The notes beneath the pieces were generated by a model. That model made no database searches, was not told the DNA's origin, and saw only the letters and a program-made list of their open reading frames with translations. Shown here in pieces: positions 1-6,309 of a stretch of DNA of 32,460 nt. Position 1 is the stretch's first letter. Each line of letters begins with the position of its first letter. The stretch covers positions 1-32,460 of IMG/VR virus record IMGVR_UViG_3300030099_001308. One strand, 5' to 3'. This stretch comes from a virus. The translations under genes and the position numbers were made by a program.

Positions 1-549
1 CAAGCACGTTTCCTGTCATTAGAAGCAGTAGACAGAGCAGATGAGTCTATTAGTTTGGATGCCAATGACACTACCCAATTCAACGTACAGATTTCTGGTG
101 TAGATAAAAGGATCTTTGGTGTAGCTAATCCTACAAACAGTAACGATGTTGCTACTAAGAACTATGTTGATACTGCTAGTTTAGGGACATTAACAGGACC
201 AGTTATTACATCCCCTGTTTTAAATACTGGTGTCTCTGGTAGTGCTATAGATACAGATTTAAGTTCTACATCAAACAATGATGATACTTTGGCTTCTGCT
301 AAAGCTATAAAAACTTATGTAGATTCATCAACAGGAACAGTAAATCAATTAGATAAATTACAAGATGTAAATATTACGTCTATAGCTGATAACGAAATTA
401 TAGCTTACGATAGTAGTAGTTCTAAATATATAAACCAAACCCCTACTGAAGCAGGGTTAGCCTCTATAACTTATGCAGATACACAAGATGCAACAACAGA
501 AGCAAATGCTTTATCTAACTCAATTGTGTTCAGTATTGCCCTCGGATGA
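1..549 (+). CDS. Tail fibre protein, C-terminal part (5' truncated by window)
   Basis: The reading frame is open from base 1, so the gene starts outside the window; 182 residues are visible, and the first in-frame start-like codon (TTG at 55) is probably internal. The text is Ser/Thr/Asn/Asp-rich with short repeating segments (VATKNYVDTASLGTL, AKAIKTYVDSS), typical of trimeric phage fibre or fibre-associated proteins. The 'ATKNYVD' phrase is common in marine phage fibres. It is followed 3 bases later by another virion gene and lies upstream of collar, lysis and terminase genes, the place of gene 17 and its accessories in T7. The fibre call is inference from composition and position; no receptor-binding domain can be named. 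Confidence 0.6.
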   Translation, partial: QARFLSLEAVDRADESISLDANDTTQFNVQISGVDKRIFGVANPTNSNDVATKNYVDTASLGTLTGPVITSPVLNTGVSGSAIDTDLSSTSNNDDTLASAKAIKTYVDSSTGTVNQLDKLQDVNITSIADNEIIAYDSSSSKYINQTPTEAGLASITYADTQDATTEANALSNSIVFSIALG

Positions 550-552
550 CCT

Positions 553-912
553 ATGGCTAAATTTGTAAATAAAACTAGAAATGTCAAAGATACTGCATTT
601 AGCACCTTTGATTTAGCAAATACTTTAGTTGGTTCTTTGTCTTCATTAACATCTAACAAAGGCCATGTTCTTATTGGATGCAACGTAGCAAATATACATA
701 CTGCTACAATAACTGTAGATGTAGCTTTAATTACTGATGGAAGTCCTGACACTATTGCCTACATAGCTAAAGATGTTGCAATTCCATCTGGTGGAAATGT
801 TGAATTAGTTGATGGAAAAATTGTTATAGATTCTGATAGCACAAAAATACATGCACGATGCAGTATTGATACTAAAGCGGATATTATTGTTTCTGTATTG
901 GAGAACGCATAA
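553..912 (+). CDS. Small virion/fibre-associated structural protein
   Basis: 119 residues, ATG three bases after the preceding stop; its last base overlaps the next ATG. The sequence alternates hydrophobic and polar residues in a beta-rich pattern (VLIGCNVANIHTATITVDVAL, then VAIPSGGNVELVDGKIVI, ending IIVSVLEN). This resembles small beta-sandwich virion proteins that recur in marine tailed phages, where a 'vanities of T-V-D-V ... P-G-G ... G-K-I-V' pattern is seen, but the family name is not known to me. Tight packing between fibre-like genes suggests a tail or fibre accessory role. No signal peptide or membrane segment. Confidence 0.5.
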   Translation: MAKFVNKTRNVKDTAFSTFDLANTLVGSLSSLTSNKGHVLIGCNVANIHTATITVDVALITDGSPDTIAYIAKDVAIPSGGNVELVDGKIVIDSDSTKIHARCSIDTKADIIVSVLENA

Positions 913-1544
913 TGAAGAAACAAGGTGCAGTAGACACAGGCATACAACAAACTACTAAAGATATACTAGAAGTACGTGCTGGGTCTAATACAATATCTAA
1001 AATTGATTCTAGTGGGATAAGTAATCAGCAAGGCATTGTTAGAACAAAAAGTTCTTTGTTTGCTAATGTAACAGTAGGAAAAAACGAGAATACTGTTATT
1101 GCAGGACCATATTCAATAGGAATAGAAAGTGTTGAGTATGATGTTACTGTTATTTCTGATAATGGTAATTTTTTTGCTATAGAAGGTGATAGAACCCCAG
1201 TATTACAATTATACAAAGGAAGTACCTATACATTTGATCAAACTAATAGTAATAATGATGGGCATCCTTTAGCATTTAAAGATGGTAGCGGAAATAGTTA
1301 CACAACAGGAATCACCTATGAATTAAATGGAGCATCTGCTACACAAACAAATTACTACAATACTACAAATTTTAATGCTGGTAGATCCTCTGGAGACAGA
1401 AAAGTTATTTTTACTGTACCTTCTAATGCCCCTGCAAGTTTAAGATACTACTGTAGTGTACATGGAAATGGAATGGGGAACACAATAGATGTATTAGATG
1501 TTAATGCATCTTTAACTGTTTTGGGAACGTTGGTGATTGTATGA
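912..1544 (+). CDS. Virion protein with cupredoxin-like domain
   Basis: 210 residues. The N-terminal ~65 residues are fibre-like (VDTGIQQTTKDILEVRAGSN). Residues ~75-195 look like a cupredoxin fold: GHPLAF supplies a candidate copper-ligand His, and YYCSVHGNGMGN gives Cys-x2-His-x3-Met, the usual second half of a type 1 copper site. Similar YYC-x2-H-x-G-M-G segments occur in marine cyanophage structural proteins, so this is probably a virion decoration or fibre domain and not a soluble electron carrier. Whether it binds copper is unknown. The start overlaps the upstream stop by one base, and the stop overlaps the collar gene ATG, so translation is probably coupled. Confidence 0.6.
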   Translation: MKKQGAVDTGIQQTTKDILEVRAGSNTISKIDSSGISNQQGIVRTKSSLFANVTVGKNENTVIAGPYSIGIESVEYDVTVISDNGNFFAIEGDRTPVLQLYKGSTYTFDQTNSNNDGHPLAFKDGSGNSYTTGITYELNGASATQTNYYNTTNFNAGRSSGDRKVIFTVPSNAPASLRYYCSVHGNGMGNTIDVLDVNASLTVLGTLVIV

Positions 1545-2146
1545 CAGGAATTATAGTACCCGATGGTGGGAATATAGGATCAGCGAGTGATACTGATGCT
1601 ATTTCGATTAGTTCTTCTGGTGCGGTTACATTTAGCAAAGACATAAACCCTAATAATTTTGTCGGGATGATTGCCTCATTTGCTATGGCTACACCTCCAA
1701 CTGGTTGGCTTGCATGTGATGGTAGTGCAGTTTCAAAAGCAACATATTCTGCGTTATTTACAGCATTAGGTGCTAATGCTTGGGGAACTGATACAACTGA
1801 TAACTTTTATTTACCAGATTTAGATGGTGCATTTTTACGAGGGACAGGAACAGGAACAATTAATTCTAGAAATAAAGCAGGCCCAGCAGTAGGTTCATTT
1901 CAAGAAGATGAACTACAAGCACACGCTCATAGACTATGGGGATTTACTGGAACAGGCACAGGGGGTTCTGACAAACTTGTGGCAACCGCTAACACTACTC
2001 CCTATGGAGGGCAACAAATTACTTGGATGGGGGGAAACCCTTTCGGAGAGATGCGAGATGGCGGTAAAGCTGGCGCACAGCCTGTTCGCTCAAATGACGA
2101 GACATTTCCTTATAATGCTGGTGTAAAATATTGCATAAAATACTAA
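1541..2146 (+). CDS. Tail collar domain protein
   Basis: 201 residues, with ATGA-type overlap with the upstream gene. Residues ~40-90 match the phage tail collar domain (PF07484): FVGMIASFAMATPPTGWLAC, D-G-S-A-V, Y-S-A-L-F, and F-Y-L-P-D-L-D-G-A-F-L-R-G. The His-containing middle (EDELQAHAHRLWGF) and the C-terminal NAGVKYCIKY are typical of the short collar/MdpB-like fibre proteins, in which the collar domain sits in the base of a trimeric fibre. A role in the fibre or its attachment to the tail is expected. Lengths of 180-220 residues are usual for these stand-alone forms. Confidence 0.8.
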   Translation: MTGIIVPDGGNIGSASDTDAISISSSGAVTFSKDINPNNFVGMIASFAMATPPTGWLACDGSAVSKATYSALFTALGANAWGTDTTDNFYLPDLDGAFLRGTGTGTINSRNKAGPAVGSFQEDELQAHAHRLWGFTGTGTGGSDKLVATANTTPYGGQQITWMGGNPFGEMRDGGKAGAQPVRSNDETFPYNAGVKYCIKY

Positions 2147-2148
2147 AA

Positions 2149-2487
2149 ATGATTGCTTACAACAAAGACAACGCATCACCAAGACAACGACAAAAAGACC
2201 CTTTAGGTGGTGGTTATTTAATGCCTGGGAATTGTACTGATGTAGAACCTCCAGAATTTAATAAAGAAACACATACTTGTTCATTTAATGGAACAGAGTG
2301 GATAGTAACTGAAATACCACAACCTGAACCAGATCCTGAACCCGAACCTTATGTGGAAACCTATGCAGATAGGCGATTAAAAGAATATGGATCTGCACAA
2401 GAACAAATAGAATTTATTACAGAAAAAGGTCTGGATGCTTGGCAAACTAAGGTGTCTGAAATTAAGAAAAAATACCCTAAAGAATAA
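2149..2487 (+). CDS. Fibre-accessory protein with Pro/Glu linker (paralogue of 3721-4035)
   Basis: 112 residues from ATG 2149; the frame is open a few codons further upstream, but this ATG directly follows the collar gene stop. The middle holds a Pro-Glu-Asp repeat (PQPEPDPEPEP). The C-terminal ~42 residues (YADRRLKEYGSAQEQIEFI ... GLDAWQTKVSEIKKKYPKE) share the pattern Y-A-x-x-R-x-x-x-Y ... E-Q-x-[ED]-x-I ... W-x-x-x-[IV]-x-x-[IV]-K-x-K-[YF]-P-K with the protein at 3721-4035. This C-terminal module is common in marine phages next to fibre genes; a fibre assembly or chaperone role is inference from position. Confidence 0.55.
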   Translation: MIAYNKDNASPRQRQKDPLGGGYLMPGNCTDVEPPEFNKETHTCSFNGTEWIVTEIPQPEPDPEPEPYVETYADRRLKEYGSAQEQIEFITEKGLDAWQTKVSEIKKKYPKE

Positions 2488-2493
2488 GGCATC

Positions 2494-3087
2494 ATGAGTT
2501 CTGAAATAAAGAGTACGACAGTACAAACTAATTCATTAAAAGATAAAACAGGAACTAGGGTACTAGCTTCTGATTCTGGGAGTGCTTGGTCTTGGGGATC
2601 TGGAGTTCCTGCTAATACTATTATTAATATTACTCAAAACCAATTTGCTACCGAATGTGAGGCAGGAGGTCCGTCATCAACAGCTAATGTGTTTTACTCA
2701 TATTCCCCAGCAGTAACTTGCACGATTAATAACTGCCAAACAGGAAGCAAAATTTTAATTAGTTGTTTTTTACATTTATCATGTGATGAAAATAATCGTG
2801 CAGTTAAAATTCGGTTAATCGATAAAACAAACTCTGATGCAGTAATTGGTACTGAGGGTTCAGGAGGTTTGTTCGGAGCTTATCAACAAAATATTAACTA
2901 TGGTGGTGTTCCAGTTAGTTACGAAATTTTATACACGCCACCTAGTTTTAATTCAGGTTCATTTCAAGTTGAAGTGCAAGGTGCTGTAGATGATGCAGGG
3001 GAAAAGTCATTTATTAACCAATCAGATGCTGGTGGTTCATCGAGAGAATTTTCAAGTAATATAATACTAAAAGAAATAGCAGGATAA
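2494..3087 (+). CDS. Fibre-like virion protein
   Basis: 197 residues. The N-terminus (SSEIKSTTVQTNSLKDKTG) is of the type found on many short marine phage fibre proteins, where the first ~35 residues are probably a trimerisation or attachment segment. The rest is beta-rich with a predicted jelly-roll-like alternation (TCTINNCQTGSKILISCFLH ... SFQVEVQGAV) and ends in IILKEIAG. It has four Cys. Its architecture resembles the next gene (3125-3724) more than a housekeeping protein. Exact function not recognised; receptor binding is possible. Confidence 0.5.
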   Translation: MSSEIKSTTVQTNSLKDKTGTRVLASDSGSAWSWGSGVPANTIINITQNQFATECEAGGPSSTANVFYSYSPAVTCTINNCQTGSKILISCFLHLSCDENNRAVKIRLIDKTNSDAVIGTEGSGGLFGAYQQNINYGGVPVSYEILYTPPSFNSGSFQVEVQGAVDDAGEKSFINQSDAGGSSREFSSNIILKEIAG

Positions 3088-3124
3088 ATTAAACAAGCCC
3101 CATAACTAAACCAGAATAAAAATC

Positions 3125-3724
3125 ATGCCTAGTACACTTCAAGTTTCAAACATACGTGATCTTAATAATGCTAATTCAGCAATTAGTATTGCTTCAGATG
3201 GTCAGATCACGGTTAATCAAAATAATCCTACGCTGACACTAGGTAGTAATGCTTCAATGGCATCATCTGGTTTGACTGTTAGGAATATAACTCAAGTAGC
3301 ATTATCAACTGATAAATTAGAAGCAAGTAGTACTGCTCATATTACAGTTTTTTCACCAACGTATACACCGCTTTTTAGTGGTTCAAAAGTGCATGGTTTA
3401 TTACATCTTATGGCATCCTTTGAAGCAGTAACAACAAACTGTAGAAAATCTTTACAATTAGAATTTACGGGTTCAGGTATTAACGATATAACGGTGAATA
3501 GTTCTAATACTGAAAACGTAGGTAATTACGATTTTGGTACAAGTGGTGTAGTAGGGCAATCCTGTTATTTAGTTGGTGGTCCGTTACTGACAACATCAAG
3601 CACGGCAACAATTACCTGCAATGTAAAAATTGCAAATCTACAGAATGCCAGTTCGTCTTATCATTTGACGAGGGGTAATAATACTATGGAAGAAACTCAC
3701 ATGACATGGATTGAATACAAATGA
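3125..3724 (+). CDS. Fibre-like virion protein
   Basis: 199 residues. It opens with MPSTLQVSNIRDLNNANSAI and a SIASDGQITV segment, a start widespread in marine phage fibre-like proteins. The remainder is a beta-rich domain (HGLLHLMASFEAVTTNCRKS ... ATITCNVKIANLQN) ending in METHMTWIEYK-like text. The 37-base gap upstream carries no clear ribosome site, and the stop overlaps the next ATG (ATGA). Probably a second short fibre or head decoration protein; the family is not named. Confidence 0.5.
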   Translation: MPSTLQVSNIRDLNNANSAISIASDGQITVNQNNPTLTLGSNASMASSGLTVRNITQVALSTDKLEASSTAHITVFSPTYTPLFSGSKVHGLLHLMASFEAVTTNCRKSLQLEFTGSGINDITVNSSNTENVGNYDFGTSGVVGQSCYLVGGPLLTTSSTATITCNVKIANLQNASSSYHLTRGNNTMEETHMTWIEYK

Positions 3725-4035
3725 TTACATTCGTAGATGCAGTAAGAAATTTAGTAGAAACACATCATCCAAATATAGGTTTATCAATCTCTGGCAAATG
3801 TGAATCTGATTTGTCAGGTGTAAAACTTTCAGATGGGTCAACTTTGTCATTTACTTTTGATGATGTATTGGCAAAGAAAAAAGAGCTAGAAAACGAGTAC
3901 GAAAAACAGGCTTACGCTAGGTCAAGGGCCGATGCATACGACCCAATTCCTGAACAGCTTGACCAGATTTATCATGATATGGATGGGTGGAAAAAGCGGA
4001 TAAAAGCCGTGAAAGATAAATTTCCAAAGCCATGA
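3721..4035 (+). CDS. Fibre-accessory protein (paralogue of 2149-2487 C-terminus)
   Basis: 104 residues, overlapping its neighbours on both sides by ATGA. The C-terminal ~45 residues (YARSRADAYDPIPEQLDQI, DMDGWKKRIKAVKDKFPKP) match the C-terminal module of the protein at 2149-2487 and a motif I recall as very common in marine phage genomes beside tail genes. The N-terminal half is different from its paralogue. Two copies, each directly after a fibre or collar gene, suggest one accessory per fibre. Function unknown. Confidence 0.55.
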   Translation: MITFVDAVRNLVETHHPNIGLSISGKCESDLSGVKLSDGSTLSFTFDDVLAKKKELENEYEKQAYARSRADAYDPIPEQLDQIYHDMDGWKKRIKAVKDKFPKP

Positions 4036-4355
4036 GTGGACATCACCTTAACCCAGCGGATCAGCAATACTATAATTACCAACCAGTAGTAGAAGTTATG
4101 CCAGAATTAAATGCTTTAAGTAATGTAATAATGGAACTAGGTATACCAGCGTGTGTAATTATAGCTAGTTTCTGGTTTATTAAATATACAACAGATCAAG
4201 GAAGAAAAGAACGTGAACAATTTTGGGCTAAAGATGCTGAGAATGATGATAAAATAATGCAATTAGTAGAAAAGTCTTCTGATGCTATTATGTCTATGAA
4301 AATAGCACTAGAACAAAATACCCAAGCAATGCGTGAACTTACTAGAGCAAAATGA
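4032..4355 (+). CDS. Holin-like single-span membrane protein
   Basis: 107 residues. One hydrophobic segment at ~residues 33-53 (GIPACVIIASFWFI) is followed by a charged, helical, coiled-coil-prone tail (RKEREQFWAKDAENDDKIMQ ... SMKIALEQNTQAM). This one-span plus coiled-coil layout resembles BhlA/UviB-like holin-type proteins of phages; an inner-membrane spanin is an alternative. It starts inside the upstream stop (ATGA) and overlaps the next small gene, at the head of a cassette that includes a second membrane protein and a peptidase, so a lysis role is plausible but not proved. Confidence 0.5.
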   Translation: MSGHHLNPADQQYYNYQPVVEVMPELNALSNVIMELGIPACVIIASFWFIKYTTDQGRKEREQFWAKDAENDDKIMQLVEKSSDAIMSMKIALEQNTQAMRELTRAK

Positions 4356-4531
4356 CCCCAGAGGAAATAACTTCTTCTATTGAAGTTAAATTTAGTTTGT
4401 TTGAGGAAGAAATATTAAACTATAAACAAACTAGCAAAACTTCCCATTGGTTTAATGCTATCAAGATAATTAGAGATATAGCAGATCAAATAGATGATCT
4501 TGAGTTAAAAACAGAAGCAAAAGTAAATTAA
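4352..4531 (+). CDS. Small hypothetical protein in lysis cassette
   Basis: 59 residues from ATG 4352, which overlaps the previous stop (ATGA), to TAA 4531; the next ATG follows 1 base later. The product is mostly helical and charged (EEITSSIEVKFSLFEEEILN, IIRDIADQIDDLEL) with no membrane span or signal peptide. The perfect spacing between two genes supports it as real. Function not recognised. Confidence 0.55.
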   Translation: MTPEEITSSIEVKFSLFEEEILNYKQTSKTSHWFNAIKIIRDIADQIDDLELKTEAKVN

Positions 4532-4532
4532 A

Positions 4533-4865
4533 ATGGAAGAGATTCACGAAAAGAAAACTGTAAGGAATGGTGCTAAACAAAATGACCCTAATGTTTCTAT
4601 GCAGAAACTTAGGTTTTGGGCAAGGTTTCTTATAAGTCTATTAGCGTTTAGTTTGTTTGGTTGGTTAGTTATTACTATGATTAACAAACCTGATGAACTT
4701 GCACAATCTTCTAAAGATCTAATTAACCTAGCTTTTGGTGCTTTTCTACCAATTATAGGTATGTTAGGTAAGCATTGGTTTGAGACTGATCATGAACCAA
4801 TAATTAACTCTGATCCACCCCCAAAGAAAGGAAGTGATGGAAGCGATATTGTTGAACCTAGTTAA
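4533..4865 (+). CDS. Holin candidate, two transmembrane segments
   Basis: 110 residues with two hydrophobic stretches: ~29-49 (ARFLISLLAFSLFGWLVITM) and ~64-80 (LINLAFGAFLPIIGMLG), a polar N-terminus, and an acidic Pro-rich C-terminal tail (DHEPIINSDPPPKKG). Size and topology fit a class II-like holin. It lies two genes before the peptidase endolysin, which supports a role in opening the inner membrane at lysis. Of the two membrane proteins in this cassette it is the better holin candidate. Confidence 0.55.
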   Translation: MEEIHEKKTVRNGAKQNDPNVSMQKLRFWARFLISLLAFSLFGWLVITMINKPDELAQSSKDLINLAFGAFLPIIGMLGKHWFETDHEPIINSDPPPKKGSDGSDIVEPS

Positions 4866-5025
4866 AAATATGATTGCATCAAAATTTACTGAATTAACTG
4901 CTAATCAAGCAGAGAATATAGTGAATCAAACATTATCTTCTAAAGAAGTGCAAGCTATTGATAAAAAAGTAGAAGCAATGAAGGATAATGCCCACAAATC
5001 CTTAAAGGAATTGATATGGGGATGA
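4837..5025 (+). CDS. Small helical hypothetical protein
   Basis: 62 residues from ATG 4837 (a GTG one codon upstream is also possible); it overlaps the holin candidate by 29 bases in another frame and the endolysin by 10 bases. An AGAAAGG ribosome site lies just before it. The N-terminus is mildly hydrophobic (AILLNLVKNMIASKF), the rest is helical and Lys-rich. It could be an outer lysis accessory or regulator; no family recognised. Confidence 0.5.
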   Translation: MEAILLNLVKNMIASKFTELTANQAENIVNQTLSSKEVQAIDKKVEAMKDNAHKSLKELIWG

Positions 5026-5402
5026 TTACAGATCATTTCTCAGAAAATGAGATGAAATGTAAAGGTTCTGGTGATTGTAAAATGGTTCCAGAGTTTATGG
5101 ATGCACTAGAGAAGATCAGAATGGAATTAAATAAACCTATGATAGTCTCTAGTGGGTATCGTTGTCCTGAATACAATGACAAAGTATCTGGTTCTGGTTT
5201 AACTGGTCCTCATACTACTGGTAGAGCAGTAGATGTAGTATGTAGTGGTGGTGATGCTCTTAAAATTATGGAATTAGCTATTAAACACGGGATGACAGGG
5301 ATTGGTGTATCACAAAAAGGTGATCACAGTAAAAGATTCCTACATCTTGATATGTTAATTCCCAATATGAGCAAACCTCGTCCTTGGGTATGGAGTTACT
5401 AA
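5016..5402 (+). CDS. Endolysin, peptidase M15-type
   Basis: 128 residues matching the peptidase M15_3 / D,D-carboxypeptidase-like fold used by many phages to cut peptide cross-links of peptidoglycan. Visible family features are SGYRCPEYN at ~46-54, His66 and Asp73 in GPHTTGRAVDVV, and the His110-x-Asp112 pair in FLHLDM, giving the His-Asp-His zinc site. A good AAAGGA ribosome site precedes ATG 5016; ATG 5022 is a weaker alternative. It lies after two holin-like genes and before the terminase, near where T7 keeps holin and spanin genes. It probably replaces the gp3.5 amidase activity, whose active site is lost in this genome (17337-17807). Confidence 0.85.
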   Translation: MGMITDHFSENEMKCKGSGDCKMVPEFMDALEKIRMELNKPMIVSSGYRCPEYNDKVSGSGLTGPHTTGRAVDVVCSGGDALKIMELAIKHGMTGIGVSQKGDHSKRFLHLDMLIPNMSKPRPWVWSY

Positions 5403-5605
5403 TGAAAGGTGTCAAACATTACCTAAAAGATGGTACTGAGTACAATGGTCCTACTCATAAAATGCCTAATGGTCATGTACACACAGGTAAAACACATAAT
5501 GAATCTAGTCAACGTGTATTTCATCGTAATGAGCTATCTAAAATGAATTATTCTCCAAAGCGTAAAAAGAAAAAAAAGAAGAAAAACCCACTTAAAATTT
5601 ACTGA
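5402..5605 (+). CDS. Small basic protein with poly-Lys C-terminus
   Basis: 67 residues from ATG 5402, overlapping the endolysin stop. The N-terminal part (YLKDGTEYNGPTHKMPNGHV) with HTGKTHNESSQRVFH is a pattern I recognise from small uncharacterised marine phage proteins. The C-terminus is a run of Lys and Arg followed by NPLKIY. The next protein ends in the very similar KKNPLRIS. The charge suggests DNA or RNA binding or a virion interior role, but this is inference. Confidence 0.6.
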   Translation: MKGVKHYLKDGTEYNGPTHKMPNGHVHTGKTHNESSQRVFHRNELSKMNYSPKRKKKKKKKNPLKIY

Positions 5606-5793
5606 TGAAACTTACTAAACAACAGAAAATATCTAGGTTACTTAAACAGAAGCCAGGATTGTACAGAAACATACACCTTAAACGACTAAGAGGTGGTAAA
5701 CCTCGTAAAGTAGGTTCCAAAGGTAGTCCTAGTAAACAGGATTTTGTCAATAGTGCTAAGACTGCTAAAAAGAATCCTCTGCGAATTAGTTAA
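5605..5793 (+). CDS. Small basic protein
   Basis: 62 residues, very rich in Lys and Arg, with no acidic stretches (KLTKQQKISRLLKQKPGLYR, RLRGGKPRKVGSKG). It starts in the stop of the preceding gene (TGATG) and ends in KKNPLRIS, mirroring KKNPLKIY of its neighbour. No known family; a nucleic-acid-binding or packaging-related role would suit its charge and its position just before the terminase genes. Confidence 0.55.
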   Translation: MKLTKQQKISRLLKQKPGLYRNIHLKRLRGGKPRKVGSKGSPSKQDFVNSAKTAKKNPLRIS

Positions 5794-5795
5794 AT

Positions 5796-6098
5796 ATGGG
5801 ATCTCCTGCTTGGCAACGGAAGGAAGGTAAAAATCCTTCTGGAGGATTAAATAAAAAAGGTAGGGATAGCTATAAAAGAGAAACAGGGGGTACTTTAAAA
5901 GCCCCTGTTAGGAAAGGTGATAACCCTAGGAGAGCAAGTTTTCTTGCTAGGATGGGTAATATGGCTGGACCTGAATATAAAAATGGTAAACCTACTAGGT
6001 TGCTACTTTCTCTCAAAGCATGGGGTGCTAGTTCTAAAGCAGATGCTAAAAAGAAAGCAAAAGCAATAAGTAACAGAAATAAACTAGCTATAGCCTAA
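5796..6098 (+). CDS. DUF6321-like basic protein
   Basis: 100 residues. The opening (SPAWQRKEGKNPSGGLNKKG, then RDSYKRETGGTLKAPV), the segment RRASFLARMGNMAGP and the C-terminal GKPTRLLLSLKAWGAS match a small family of marine phage proteins that I recall as DUF6321. Function unknown; strongly basic. It sits 1 base before the terminase small subunit gene. Confidence 0.65.
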   Translation: MGSPAWQRKEGKNPSGGLNKKGRDSYKRETGGTLKAPVRKGDNPRRASFLARMGNMAGPEYKNGKPTRLLLSLKAWGASSKADAKKKAKAISNRNKLAIA

Positions 6099-6099
6099 T

Positions 6100-6309
6100 A
6101 TGCAGGATCAACTAGAACGCTTACATAATGTTCTTACACAAGAACTACTTAATAGAGTAGCAAGTGGTGATGCTTCTGCTGGGGATCTTAATGTTGCTAG
6201 ACAATTCCTTAGAGATAACCACATAGAAGCACTACCAGTAGCCGATAGTCCTCTCAAGAATCTACTAGATTCCCTACCCCCACCTGAGTCTATTGACGAA
6301 TGCAACTGA
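6100..6309 (+). CDS. terS: Terminase small subunit (gp18-like)
   Basis: 69 residues, shorter than T7 gp18 (about 89). The helical N-terminal part (LERLHNVLTQELLNRVASGD) followed by A-S-A-G-D-L-N-V-A-R-Q-F-L-R-D-N matches small terminase subunits of marine podoviruses, where 'LNVARQFL' is characteristic. The protein would recognise phage DNA and regulate the large subunit during packaging. Its end overlaps the large subunit gene by 17 bases, a strong context argument. Confidence 0.75.
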   Translation: MQDQLERLHNVLTQELLNRVASGDASAGDLNVARQFLRDNHIEALPVADSPLKNLLDSLPPPESIDECN

